Source of the DNA: Terriglobia bacterium
Lineage (GTDB): Bacteria; Acidobacteriota; Terriglobia; UBA7540
Direction: 5' to 3'
Length of the DNA stretch: 34,174 nt
Assembly: GCA_030037755.1 (NCBI GenBank)
Contig: JASHQD010000575.1
Span: 1 to 34,174, forward strand
The notes beneath the pieces were generated by a model. It did no database searches and was not told the origin of the DNA. It saw only the letters and a program-made list of their open reading frames with translations. The position numbers and the translations under genes were made by a program. Position 1 is the stretch's first letter. Each line of letters starts with the position of its first letter. Positions 1 to 8,808 of the stretch are shown here, one piece after another.

Positions 1-267
1 GAGCGTGCAAACGGCGCCCTCGAGCGGTGTCGTCTGATCGCTGAGCACGCGGCCATCAAGGTTCGCGAGTTGCCCCTTCCGTTCCTGCGCCCAAAGCGCA
101 CAGGTCGAGGCCGGAAGCGCCCACATTGTCAAACAGGCCAGCAATGCAATCCACGAGAACGCGTTTAGACGCGACGCCGGCATTGGCGCGCGACGCAGGA
201 TCCCCTGCCGGCCGGACGACCACGGCCGCCCGAGGCGGGCGGGCTGTTCAGAAATTCCGTTCGACAT
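1..267 (-). CDS. Secreted protein, N-terminal fragment (cut by window edge)
   Basis: An open frame absent from the ORF track because its 3' end lies outside the window. Read on the minus strand it gives MSNGISEQPARLGRPW, an Arg-rich stretch, then a hydrophobic core (FSWIALLACLTMWALPAS) ending near CALWAQE, which looks like a signal peptide. The last visible residues, LANLDGRVLSDQTTPLEGAV, resemble the first strands of a carboxypeptidase-regulatory-like (transthyretin-fold) domain, common in exported acidobacterial proteins. A second in-frame ATG at 183 gives MPASRLNAFSW, a more usual signal-peptide length, and could be the true start; neither has a strong Shine-Dalgarno. The function of the missing part cannot be told. 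Confidence 0.6.
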   Translation of the reverse strand, partial: MSNGISEQPARLGRPWSSGRQGILRRAPMPASRLNAFSWIALLACLTMWALPASTCALWAQERKGQLANLDGRVLSDQTTPLEGAVCTL

Positions 268-327
268 GGAGTCGCAGGAAGGTACTCAGCGCCGCGTGAC
301 TTTCATGAGCTGCCCTGAGAATCCCCA

Positions 328-687
328 CTAATTCGATGCGGAAGTGGTGAAGGAGAAGCGAGCCTTGTCGAGATTCTCGTGTACTTCGAACACGGTACTG
401 AGCCGCGTGATCTGCATAACGTCCCGGACCCGCGCCGTAAGATTCGCCAGCTTCAATTCGCCTCCGCTGCGTCGCACGGAGGCGGCGCCGGAGACGAGCG
501 TGCCGAGCCCGGCGCTGTCAATGTAATCGACACCCGCAAGATCCAGCACAATGTTCTTGTGGCCCGACTCGGCCGCGTTCTTGATCCGCTGGCGCAGAAT
601 CTCCGTCTCCGGTCCGAGCGTTATCCGCCCGCGGGCTTCCAGGATCAGGACGCCGTCCAGCAATTTGTCGACGATGTGTAGAGGCAT
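328..687 (-). CDS. STAS-domain anti-sigma factor antagonist (SpoIIAA/RsbV-like)
   Basis: A 119-residue single-domain protein of the usual length for the family. It has the STAS pattern: an N-terminal strand pair (VLILEARGRITLG), then IVLDLAGVDYIDSAGLGTLV, where the Ser in DSAGLG is the residue phosphorylated in SpoIIAA/RsbV proteins, then SGGELKLANLTARVRDVMQITRL. Known members bind a HPK-like anti-sigma kinase and are reset by a PP2C (SpoIIE-type) phosphatase. No kinase is encoded nearby, but a GAF-GAF-SpoIIE phosphatase lies at 26.8-28.6 kb; a link between them is only inference. A heptamer array lies directly upstream of the ATG, and there is no obvious Shine-Dalgarno. Confidence 0.9.
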   Translation of the reverse strand: MPLHIVDKLLDGVLILEARGRITLGPETEILRQRIKNAAESGHKNIVLDLAGVDYIDSAGLGTLVSGAASVRRSGGELKLANLTARVRDVMQITRLSTVFEVHENLDKARFSFTTSASN

Positions 688-699
688 ATCGAAAAGTTG

Positions 700-882
700 C
701 TAGTGGCGAGTGACGAGTGACAAGAACCACGAGTGGGTCTCGTCACTTGTCACTCGCCATTTGCCGCTTCCCCATTGGTCTGTACTGAATTACCCATTTT
801 CAAGCGAAAGTGGCAAATGACAGTAGAGAAGAACGAGTCCCGGTGTCTTGTCACTCGCCACTTGTCACTCGCCACTCTTTCA

Positions 883-889
<7 letters not shown>
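700..889. repeat. Heptamer arrays between pnp and the STAS gene
   Basis: Three clusters of degenerate 7-bp units. At 702-722 the unit reads GTGGCGA/GTGACGA/GTGACAA, at 742-760 the complement (CACTTGT, CACTCGC) and at 847-877 the complement again. The first cluster is inverted relative to the other two, so long hairpins are possible. The last cluster begins at the pnp stop codon. No gene is seen between 688 and 882. Confidence 0.8.
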
Positions 890-2994
<2,105 letters not shown>

Positions 2995-3213
2995 TTATTC
3001 TCCTCCACACCGGACGCCCGCCTGGCGGACGCCGGGCCCGGCTGGCAGCGGAACTCGCAGGGCGCGAGCATCGGAGCGGCCGCCGGAGCGGGCACTCAGC
3101 CCGCAATTAAAGTGACTTGCTGATGACGGAATTGGCGAATCGAGACGAGGCAGGAAGGAATCCCCACCCACGAGAGGCGGGTACGATCGGTGCTCCACGC
3201 CCGGGTCATCCCC

Positions 3214-3230
3214 GGTTGAAGCCTTCAACC
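3214..3230 (-). promoter_or_regulatory. rpsO-pnp intergenic hairpin
   Basis: A perfect palindrome GGTTGAAGCCTTCAACC (7-bp stem, 3-nt loop), 31 bases past the rpsO stop, followed by a second GC hairpin formed from CCGGG and CCCGG at about 3201-3215. There is no T tract, so it is more likely an RNA-processing or stability structure than a terminator. In E. coli a hairpin in the equivalent spacer is cut by RNase III during pnp autoregulation; that parallel is inference. The rest of 2995-3261 holds no convincing gene. Confidence 0.45.
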
Positions 3231-3261
3231 CCTGATTTCCGCAGACTTCACTCACTACCAG

Positions 3262-3531
3262 CTATTTGCGGATGCCCAACCGCTCGATCAACTGCTTGTA
3301 ACGCGCAGGATCGCGGCGTTTCAGGTACTCCAAGAGCCGGCGGCGCTTGCCAACCATGATTAACAGACCGCGCCGAGACGCATGGTCCTTCCGGTGGACA
3401 GTAAAATGGTCGTTCAGGTAGGATATCCTCTCACTAAGAACGGCCACTTGCACTTCGGGCGAGCCCACGTCTTTGGGATTGATCCGGTATTGATTGATTA
3501 AGCCCGTTTTGGCTTCCCGCGTCAGTGGCAT
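3262..3531 (-). CDS. rpsO: 30S ribosomal protein S15
   Basis: An 89-residue protein, the standard S15 length, binding 16S rRNA helices early in 30S assembly. It carries the family signature: [61 protein letters not shown]. The ORF track begins 18 codons earlier (MLNTIQKEK), but MPLT is the conserved S15 N-terminus, is preceded by GAGGA, and the extension would overlap the predicted promoter. I therefore place the start at 3531. The gene leads the rpsO-pnp operon. Confidence 0.98.
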   Translation of the reverse strand: MPLTREAKTGLINQYRINPKDVGSPEVQVAVLSERISYLNDHFTVHRKDHASRRGLLIMVGKRRRLLEYLKRRDPARYKQLIERLGIRK

Positions 3532-3580
3532 CCGCTGGTTTCCTCGCTTCTCTTTAGCTTTTTCCTTTTGTATCGTATTC

Positions 3581-3609
3581 AGCATAACACCTATTCGCTA
3601 CATTCGCAA
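3581..3609 (-). promoter_or_regulatory. Predicted sigma-70 promoter for rpsO-pnp
   Basis: On the minus strand TTGCGA (3604-3609) is separated by exactly 17 bases from TATGCT (3581-3586). Each hexamer matches 4 of 6 consensus bases. This would give a leader of about 40 bases before the S15 ATG. It is a prediction from pattern only. Confidence 0.5.
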
Positions 3610-3850
3610 GCCCATTGCACGGGCGACGGATCTTCCCCGGGCGGTCCCTCAGCCCTGCGCCATTTTTTGATTGACCGTCCTGGAGATTCTCCACGGGTTT
3701 CAGAGTCAGTCCGGATTGGCCTTTGCGCAGCCCCAAACCGGGGTCGAGTAGACGTGGAGTGTGATGGGCCGCAATCAGGCCATGTGGCGGCCTCGTCTGC
3801 ATCAAGTACAACGTTTTTCGCCCTCAGATTCCCTCTAAGTCTCTGTCCAT

Positions 3851-3958
3851 CAGCAACCTAACGGGATTAACCGTATAAGTCACTTTTTTTCAATAACCTA
3901 ACGGGATCCGACGACTATGGAAAACGGAAGCGCCCTATTTTCAGTAACCTAACGGGAT
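3851..3958. repeat. Three direct repeats with a 13-bp core AACCTAACGGGAT
   Basis: The core occurs identically at 3855-3867, 3895-3907 and 3946-3958 (start-to-start 40 and 51 bp). Similar bases precede each one (CAGC, CAAT, CAGT). The copies lie in an AT-richer stretch between rpsO and the HemJ-like gene, upstream of both transcription units. The arrangement suggests a protein-binding array; no partner is identified. Confidence 0.8.
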
Positions 3959-4256
3959 CGTTCGTGTAAAATTGAGACATCCACATTCGTCTCTCTTCCG
4001 AGCGTCGGGCATGGAAGCCCAACACGCTATTGTCCTCCCAAAATTTGGGACAGTGGGGAATAGTGAGAATAGTGAGAAACTTTATTTGCCTAGCAATTTG
4101 AATAACTTGGAGGCGAGAGTGTAAAAAATACCCTGTGGCGACGGCACCACCAAGGCAGTTTGCAGCAGCGAGTCCGCTCCAAAGCTCCAGTTGGCGTTAT
4201 CCGGAGTGAGTTGCCTGCCCCCCAGCACAGCCGTTAGGCAAGCGAACCATTGGGTG

Positions 4257-4270
4257 ATGGGTGCACCCAT
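4257..4270. promoter_or_regulatory. Perfect 14-bp palindrome, possible operator
   Basis: ATGGGTGCACCCAT is a perfect palindrome 108 bases upstream of the HemJ-like start codon. Its size and symmetry fit a dimeric repressor site. No regulator gene is adjacent, so the role is unproven. Confidence 0.35.
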
Positions 4271-4378
4271 TACCAACCATCGTTCTGGCTTGCGCCACGT
4301 GAACCCGTCAAGATAACATGTCGTCTTAGATTTCGCTGCCCTTCGATCAGGTCAGAAGCATCCAGCGAAGCCGTCCCT

Positions 4379-4813
4379 ATGAGCAGTCCCCTAAACTGGG
4401 CCCTGGTGGCGCACGTGATTGGAATCATTTACTGGATCGGCGGGCTGATTATGGCCGCGGAGATCCTCGTCCGGCTGAGCAAACAGGATCCGGCTGAGGC
4501 CCATAGCGAGCTGGCGGAATTCGAAAACAAGTTGCTGAAGAAGTTCGTCCATCCTGGTGCCGCGATCACAGTGCTCGCGGGAATTGGCATCTTGCTGGCC
4601 GACCCGGAGTACCTCCGGCAGACCTGGCTGCACATCAAGCTGGTGCTGGTGGTCATGCTGATCGCCGTCGATCTGCTGGTGACGGCGCGCTTTCGGGCTT
4701 ACCAGGCGGGGCGCGCCCCAATCCAGACGCGAGAGGCGAGAATCCTGTTTAGCCTGGTGTCGATATTTCTGTTTTTTATCGTCATCCTGGCGGTGCTCAA
4801 GCCGTCCTCTTGA
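4379..4813 (+). CDS. HemJ/CopD-like integral membrane protein
   Basis: A 144-residue protein with four predicted membrane segments (about residues 7-27, 55-75, 80-100, 122-140). The pattern fits the HemJ (protoporphyrinogen IX oxidase)/CopD superfamily: an early His in LVAHVIGIIYWIGGL, HPGAAITVLAGIGILL, then TWLHIKLVLVVMLI, and an end in VILAVLKP. The motif RxxNExPT that usually precedes the last HemJ helix is not evident (ARILFSLVS instead), so a haem-biosynthetic role is uncertain. I reject the upstream GTG/ATG starts of the 187-codon frame because ATG 4379 (MSSPLNW) matches the usual short N-terminus. The CDGSH gene follows about 95 bases downstream, separated by a REP-like palindrome. Confidence 0.7.
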   Translation: MSSPLNWALVAHVIGIIYWIGGLIMAAEILVRLSKQDPAEAHSELAEFENKLLKKFVHPGAAITVLAGIGILLADPEYLRQTWLHIKLVLVVMLIAVDLLVTARFRAYQAGRAPIQTREARILFSLVSIFLFFIVILAVLKPSS

Positions 4814-4848
4814 TTCGGCTGTTGCGCGCCTGTCCCAGGCACGCCCAT

Positions 4849-4875
4849 CGCGGGCGGCGACGCCCGCGCTACAGC
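4849..4875 (-). repeat. GTAG-headed palindrome (REP-like), copy 1
   Basis: Read on the minus strand it starts GCTGTAGCG and continues into a GCGGGCG...CGCCCGC stem. It has the same 27-bp length and the same head as the copies at 5191 and 7276, but a different stem sequence. It lies between the HemJ-like and CDGSH genes and might act as a transcript-stability hairpin. Confidence 0.65.
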
Positions 4876-4908
4876 GCGGTCCTTAACCGCGCACCCAGGA
4901 GAGTTCTC

Positions 4909-5172
4909 ATGACGAAAATAATCATTCGTAACCGCGGTCCGGTTCGGATCGAGGGCGACGATTTCACCATCTACGACGCCGAGGGCAACGCCTTCGACCT
5001 CGCCGGCCGTACCGCCATCAGTCTCTGCCGCTGCGGGCAATCGGCGGACAAGCCTTTCTGCGACGGCAAGCACAAGGAGTGCGCCTTCGACTCCGAAGTG
5101 AAGGCGCGGGCGCTCGCGCCGCCGGTGGTTGTGCCTCCTCCGCCCGCAACGCCCGTCAAATTGCAGGGCTGA
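4909..5172 (+). CDS. CDGSH iron-sulfur domain protein
   Basis: An 87-residue protein whose core is CRCGQSADKPFCDGKH. This is the CxCx(n)FCDGxH pattern in which three Cys and one His bind a redox-active [2Fe-2S] cluster, with Lys at the variable position of the CDGSH box. The N-terminal half (IIIRNRGPVRIEGDDFTIYDAEGNAFDLAGRTAISL) is the short strand-rich lead-in seen in bacterial single-CDGSH proteins. The C-terminus is a low-complexity Ala/Pro tail (PPVVVPPPPATPV). ATG 4909 is preceded by AGGAGAG at good spacing, so I discard the 33-codon upstream extension, which would translate the REP-like palindrome. Electron transfer or Fe-S handling is the family role; the partner is unknown. Confidence 0.92.
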   Translation: MTKIIIRNRGPVRIEGDDFTIYDAEGNAFDLAGRTAISLCRCGQSADKPFCDGKHKECAFDSEVKARALAPPVVVPPPPATPVKLQG

Positions 5173-5190
5173 TACAACCTTCATCCGCGC

Positions 5191-5217
5191 GCTGTAGCGG
5201 CGGTGTCCTCACCGCCG
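5191..5217 (+). repeat. GTAG-headed palindrome (REP-like), copy 2
   Basis: A GCTGTAGCG head is followed by a GGCGGTG-TCC-TCACCGCC hairpin. The same 27 bases recur at 7276-7302. It begins 18 bases after the CDGSH stop codon, a typical extragenic position. Confidence 0.85.
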
Positions 5218-5227
5218 AGTGACGGCT

Positions 5228-5455
5228 GCTGTAGCGGCGCTCTATGAGCGCCGGTTCTTCGGGCGCAGTTTCTTTAGTTCCTCTATCGTAAGATTCTGCC
5301 CTTTTCTGGCAGGATATTTTGGCCACTTCGGTTTGGACCTTGTTCATGCGGTTCGGAAATCTCCACCTGCTGACTGTCGACTGTCGACGTGTAGCCTCTT
5401 TGGTCCCAGCTCTGCCGGGTTAGGAAAACCGGCGCTCATAGAGCGCCGCTACAGC
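5228..5455. repeat. Composite element bounded by perfect 29-bp inverted repeats
   Basis: The left arm (5228-5256) and right arm (5427-5455) are exact reverse complements over 29 bases. Each begins with the GCTGTAGCG head of the REP-like family and carries its own stem GGCGCTC-TAT-GAGCGCC. The 170 bases between them contain copy A of the dispersed 151/165-bp repeat. No transposase frame is present, so it could be a non-autonomous mobile unit or a convergent-gene terminator. It lies between the convergent CDGSH and propeller/toroid genes. Confidence 0.8.
5274..5424 (+). repeat. Dispersed 151-bp repeat, copy A
   Basis: It matches 13936-14100 almost throughout, with shared blocks such as GGATATTTTGGCCACTTCGG and TAGCCTCTTTGGT. 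Copy A has two fewer GACTGTC-type heptamers, which accounts for the whole 14-bp length difference. No coding function is evident. Confidence 0.88.
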
Positions 5456-5468
5456 GCGTCGTCGATTT

Positions 5469-7349
5469 TCACTTGGACTCGATCAGCCCGTAATAACGGG
5501 CCATCCAGTAAGGCAGCAGAAAAAACGCGCCGTCGTCTTCCGTACGCCCGCCGTCGCCGCCGTCCAGTTCGAACGGATCGCCGTTCCATTTCATAACGGC
5601 ACGTTCGTTCGCAGGCAGCGCACGCGTGGACTGCGGCCGCCCGAATCGATTGTTGCGCGAGCGCAGCATGATATCGGCGCGTCCGGAGTTGTGAACCGTC
5701 CATTCGACGGTATTCATCGGTATCCGCTCCAGCGCCGCGCGCGCGGATTCAAAGTCGACCTCGCCGGGTGGCAGCGCCGCGGCGGCGATCGTGGCCCATA
5801 GCGGATTATCTTCGTCGCGGGTTCGCATCCAGAACTGGCTCAGAACGGCGCGGTAGCGCGCCGCCGGCCCCGGGCTGTCTTCCGCGCCCGCGGCCAGGGC
5901 GGAAGTTCCGCGCGCGTACGGCAATGGATCGGCAAGCGGCACGAAAGAAAGGTAAGCAAGCTCCTCATCCGAGTAGTTGACCTCCGCCGGCGTGGAACCC
6001 AGCTGCGCCACGTTTTCGAGATACCCGAGATCGAAAGCAACCCGATGATACGCAGACTCGAGCGCCGGTCGGCCCGAAATGCGCGAAGCCACGCGCAGAT
6101 GCGAGAGGATCTCGAGCGAATCGAGCCCGGCATCTTCGGCGCCTTCCGGCGTCCTGAAATACTCCGGCGTGTAATTGCCCCAACGTGTCATCCGCCCGTC
6201 GGGTCCCACCAGGCGAAGTCCCTGATCGATCAGCCGCTGGGCGATACGTCCGGCTTCGGCTGCGGCACGCTCGCGCAGGCCGTCAGCCGGAGCGCCAGAT
6301 CGATCGTTGCCCAAACTGCTTCCCGATGGGAGCAGCTTGTAAGCCACCCAATCGGCGAAGAAGTGGCCTACCAGCTCGTCTGAACTCGTGTCGCCCTTCC
6401 AGTACCGGCCCGCGCCTGCAGGATGCCATTCACCACCCGGATCGCGGTCCTCGCGGGAAGCGGCGATCGCGCGAGCCGGGAATCCGGGTGTCCCGGTCAC
6501 GGATTCCAGCCGCAACATGGCATCGAGCGATTCACGGGCGCGCGCCAGGGCTTCGGGCGAGTGTGTTACCGCATAGCGATAGCATTCGGCGGCTACATAG
6601 ATGGCCGTCCATAAGCCGTCGTTGTCGCTCGGCTCCGGGTGGCAGCTGGCGAGATCGCCGGGCGATGCCATAAAGCAGTCATCGACAAATCCGGCGCGCA
6701 AATGTCGCTTCGCGAGTCGATCCTCAAAGTACGCGGCTTTCTCGGCCAGCGTGTAGGGTCGAAACTCGATGTGCGAGACACCACCGCGGGTACGAATCCA
6801 CGCTCCCGATGCGTCGGGCGCAAGGCCAACCACGGCATCGTCGGCGAGATATCGCCGGCCGGAGAACAGATACCAACGGTGATCGGGCGGGGCCGAGGGA
6901 GAGAAAAGAACGGCGCCACGGTGCGTCGCGAGCCACAGTCCTGGGATCGATGTGGCGATGCCTTCGAGTTGTAACCACGGCAAGCCATCACGGCCTGTCC
7001 AGAGCTTGCGCCCGGCAGGACCGGTCGCGAGCAATCCCGCAGACGTGGCCCGCCACGTTGTACCGGAACGATCTTGACAAGTCCGCTGAATCGGGGCGGC
7101 CATTGCGCGGCGCACGTCAGGTGGGATCGCGGGGTCGGCGAGGGAATATTGATTGACGAAGATCTGGAGGTAAGAACCGCCTAAGCTCTGCCCGTATGCT
7201 CCTCGGCCGCTAAACAGGAGAAACAAAACGAGCGCATGCGGACCAATGACCGCGCACCAGATGAGAGAACGTATCGCTGTAGCGGCGGTGTCCTCACCGC
7301 CGCGATTACGATTCCTAAAGCATCTGGCTCGGGCAACGTCCTCGGTCAT
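5469..7349 (-). CDS. Exported propeller plus alpha/alpha-toroid protein, function unknown
   Basis: About 626 residues. I do not recognise a named family. After a hydrophobic export segment (VIGPHALVLFLLFSGRGAYG) comes a region with propeller-like repeats (RSGTTWRATSAGLLATG, GLWLATHRGAVLFS, GAWIRTRGGVSHIEF), similar to ligand-binding sensor propellers. From about residue 225 it becomes helical and Trp/Tyr-rich (DNDGLWTAIYVAAECYRYA, RWGNYTPEYFRTPEGAEDAG), like (alpha/alpha)6 barrel glycan-active proteins; that comparison is inference. I prefer ATG 7349 (MTEDVA) over the TTG at 7367. Both starts put a REP-like palindrome (7276-7302) inside the leader, encoding GGEDTAATA, and there is no ATG or GTG between it and the hydrophobic core. 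The gene follows the oxidoreductase on the same strand, about 75 bases away. Confidence 0.6.
   Translation of the reverse strand: MTEDVARARCFRNRNRGGEDTAATAIRSLIWCAVIGPHALVLFLLFSGRGAYGQSLGGSYLQIFVNQYSLADPAIPPDVRRAMAAPIQRTCQDRSGTTWRATSAGLLATGPAGRKLWTGRDGLPWLQLEGIATSIPGLWLATHRGAVLFSPSAPPDHRWYLFSGRRYLADDAVVGLAPDASGAWIRTRGGVSHIEFRPYTLAEKAAYFEDRLAKRHLRAGFVDDCFMASPGDLASCHPEPSDNDGLWTAIYVAAECYRYAVTHSPEALARARESLDAMLRLESVTGTPGFPARAIAASREDRDPGGEWHPAGAGRYWKGDTSSDELVGHFFADWVAYKLLPSGSSLGNDRSGAPADGLRERAAAEAGRIAQRLIDQGLRLVGPDGRMTRWGNYTPEYFRTPEGAEDAGLDSLEILSHLRVASRISGRPALESAYHRVAFDLGYLENVAQLGSTPAEVNYSDEELAYLSFVPLADPLPYARGTSALAAGAEDSPGPAARYRAVLSQFWMRTRDEDNPLWATIAAAALPPGEVDFESARAALERIPMNTVEWTVHNSGRADIMLRSRNNRFGRPQSTRALPANERAVMKWNGDPFELDGGDGGRTEDDGAFFLLPYWMARYYGLIESK
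7276..7302 (+). repeat. GTAG-headed palindrome (REP-like) inside a coding leader, copy 3
   Basis: Identical over 27 bases to the copy at 5191. Read on the minus strand it lies in frame within the N-terminal leader of the propeller/toroid gene and encodes GGEDTAAT. The copy at 7391 is inverted relative to it. Confidence 0.85.
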
Positions 7350-7390
7350 TGATTCTTGATAACACAAATGCGGCGGTTATCGCACAAACG

Positions 7391-7417
7391 CGGCGGTGAG
7401 GACTCCGCCGCTACAGC
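7391..7417 (-). repeat. GTAG-headed palindrome (REP-like), copy 4
   Basis: On the minus strand it reads GCTGTAGCGGCGG, an AGTCCTC loop and ACCGCCG, differing from copies 2 and 3 by one base. It sits in the short gap after the oxidoreductase stop codon and faces copy 3 in opposite orientation. Confidence 0.82.
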
Positions 7418-7425
7418 GCGCTGAT

Positions 7426-8808
7426 TTAATCAACTGGCTTTACGCTTTCCATCAATGCGAAGAACCCCTCGGCGAGCGTGGGATGAATGTAGATCGCTCC
7501 CTTGAGCAGCGTATACGGCTGATCGGCCAGCATCAACGTGTGCAGAATCTGGACCACTTCGCCGCCTTCCGAGCAAAGAATTGCAGCGCCCAAGACCTTA
7601 TCGGTCGCGGCATCGACGACCAGCTTCATCAACCCCGCCGTCTCGTCGCGTTCGAGAGCGCGCGACACCTGCGTCATGGGGATTTTGCCGATCTTCAGCT
7701 TGCGCCCCGCATCGCGAGCCTGCTGCTCCGTGATCCCGACGCGTCCCAGTTGGGGATCGGTGAACATGGAATAGGGCACGATCCTGTTCTTGATCGAGAG
7801 ATTCTTCTTCTCCACCAGGTTTCCGTAAATGATCTGGTAATCGTTGTAGGAGATGTGAGTAAACGCCGGACCGCCCTTGACGTCGCCGATGGCCCAGACG
7901 CCGGGAACGTTGGTTTCGAGCCGATCGTTCACCTTCACGTAACCATGTTCGTCGGCCTCGATTCCCGCACGATCGAGACCGAGATCGCCGGTGTCAGGCC
8001 GGCGTCCGGTTGCGACCAGCAGATGCGAGCCGGTCAAGGTTTCGGTGCGAGTGCCTTCCTCGGTCCTGGTTTCCACGGTCAGGGCAATACGACTCCCGTC
8101 CTGGCGCACCTGCACCGCAGTCGAACTTACCAGGAAGCGGATTCCTTCGCTTTCGAGAATCTTCTGCAATTCGCGGGCAACGTCCTCGTCTTCGCGCGCG
8201 AGCAACAGCGGCGCTCGATGCACCACCGTCACCGCGCTGCCGAATCGCCGGAACATCTGGCCGAACTCGAGGCCGACGTAGCCGCCGCCTGTCACCAGAA
8301 GGTGATCGGGGATGGCGCTCAGTTCCATGATGCTGGCATTGTCGAGGTACGACACCGAGTCGAGACCGGCAAGGGGCGGCAGGCCAGGCCGCGTTCCGGT
8401 ATCGATGAAGATCCGGTCGCTTTCAAGAACCTCGTCGCCCGCCTGAATCGAATGAGGCCCGGTGAAGCGAGCATGAGTGCGATAGAGGCGAAGCGTCTTG
8501 CGATCGCGAACTCGCTTCTCGTTCCCGCCCCGAAACAACTCGACCATCTTATTCTTGCGGGCGACGACGGCGGGCAGATCGACGGTCACATTCCCGGTCC
8601 GAACACCCCAGCGTTCGGCGTTCCGGGCGTAGTAGGCAACCTGGCCGCTCGCGACCATCGTCTTGGTCGGAGTGCATCCGGTGTTGACGCAGGTCCCGCC
8701 GAGTGGACCCTTCTCAACCAGAGCCACCGTCTGTCCAAGATCCGCCAGTGCGTACGCCAGAGGGTTTCCGCCCTGACCCGAACCGATCACGATCGCGTCA
8801 AATCTCAT
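7426..8808 (-). CDS. FAD-dependent pyridine nucleotide-disulfide oxidoreductase (class I, MerA-like)
   Basis: 460 residues. An N-terminal FAD Rossmann motif (DAIVIGSGQGGNPLAYALA) is followed by the redox disulfide box GGTCVNTGCTPTK (Cys40, Cys45), an NAD(P)H Rossmann motif (LLVTGGGYVGLEFGQMF), a second FAD motif (NVPGVWAIGDVKGG), and a C-terminal dimerisation domain with YSMFTDPQLGRVGIT and the His-Pro box IYIHPTLAEGF. Such genes are often annotated as mercuric reductase. This one has no N-terminal heavy-metal domain and no C-terminal Cys pair, and no mer genes are nearby, so mercury reduction is unlikely. There is also no lipoyl-enzyme context. The substrate is unknown. The ATG follows GGGAGGTG. 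Confidence 0.9.
   Translation of the reverse strand: MRFDAIVIGSGQGGNPLAYALADLGQTVALVEKGPLGGTCVNTGCTPTKTMVASGQVAYYARNAERWGVRTGNVTVDLPAVVARKNKMVELFRGGNEKRVRDRKTLRLYRTHARFTGPHSIQAGDEVLESDRIFIDTGTRPGLPPLAGLDSVSYLDNASIMELSAIPDHLLVTGGGYVGLEFGQMFRRFGSAVTVVHRAPLLLAREDEDVARELQKILESEGIRFLVSSTAVQVRQDGSRIALTVETRTEEGTRTETLTGSHLLVATGRRPDTGDLGLDRAGIEADEHGYVKVNDRLETNVPGVWAIGDVKGGPAFTHISYNDYQIIYGNLVEKKNLSIKNRIVPYSMFTDPQLGRVGITEQQARDAGRKLKIGKIPMTQVSRALERDETAGLMKLVVDAATDKVLGAAILCSEGGEVVQILHTLMLADQPYTLLKGAIYIHPTLAEGFFALMESVKPVD

Larger units (their letters stand above)
3610..4378. other. Gene-poor regulatory interval
   Basis: Between the rpsO promoter and the HemJ-like gene I find no convincing gene. The interval holds the three 13-bp direct repeats, a 15-bp palindrome TCCCAAAATTTGGGA (4037-4051), a tandem GAATAGTGA pair at about 4059-4077, and a 14-bp palindrome at 4257. 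A 64-codon minus-strand frame at 4082-4276 has no family resemblance that I recognise. Confidence 0.6.

Noticed and set aside
2995-3255. 86-codon frame between rpsO and pnp
   Set aside because: Low-complexity composition and no family. It overlaps the intergenic hairpins and the pnp Shine-Dalgarno.
3851-3958. CRISPR array
   Set aside because: Only three 13-bp repeats with unequal gaps (27 and 38 bp) and no cas genes; far shorter than CRISPR repeats.
4082-4276. 64-codon minus-strand frame (MVMGAPITQWFACL...)
   Set aside because: No recognised family, no Shine-Dalgarno, and its start overlaps the 4257 palindrome. Kept only as a note.
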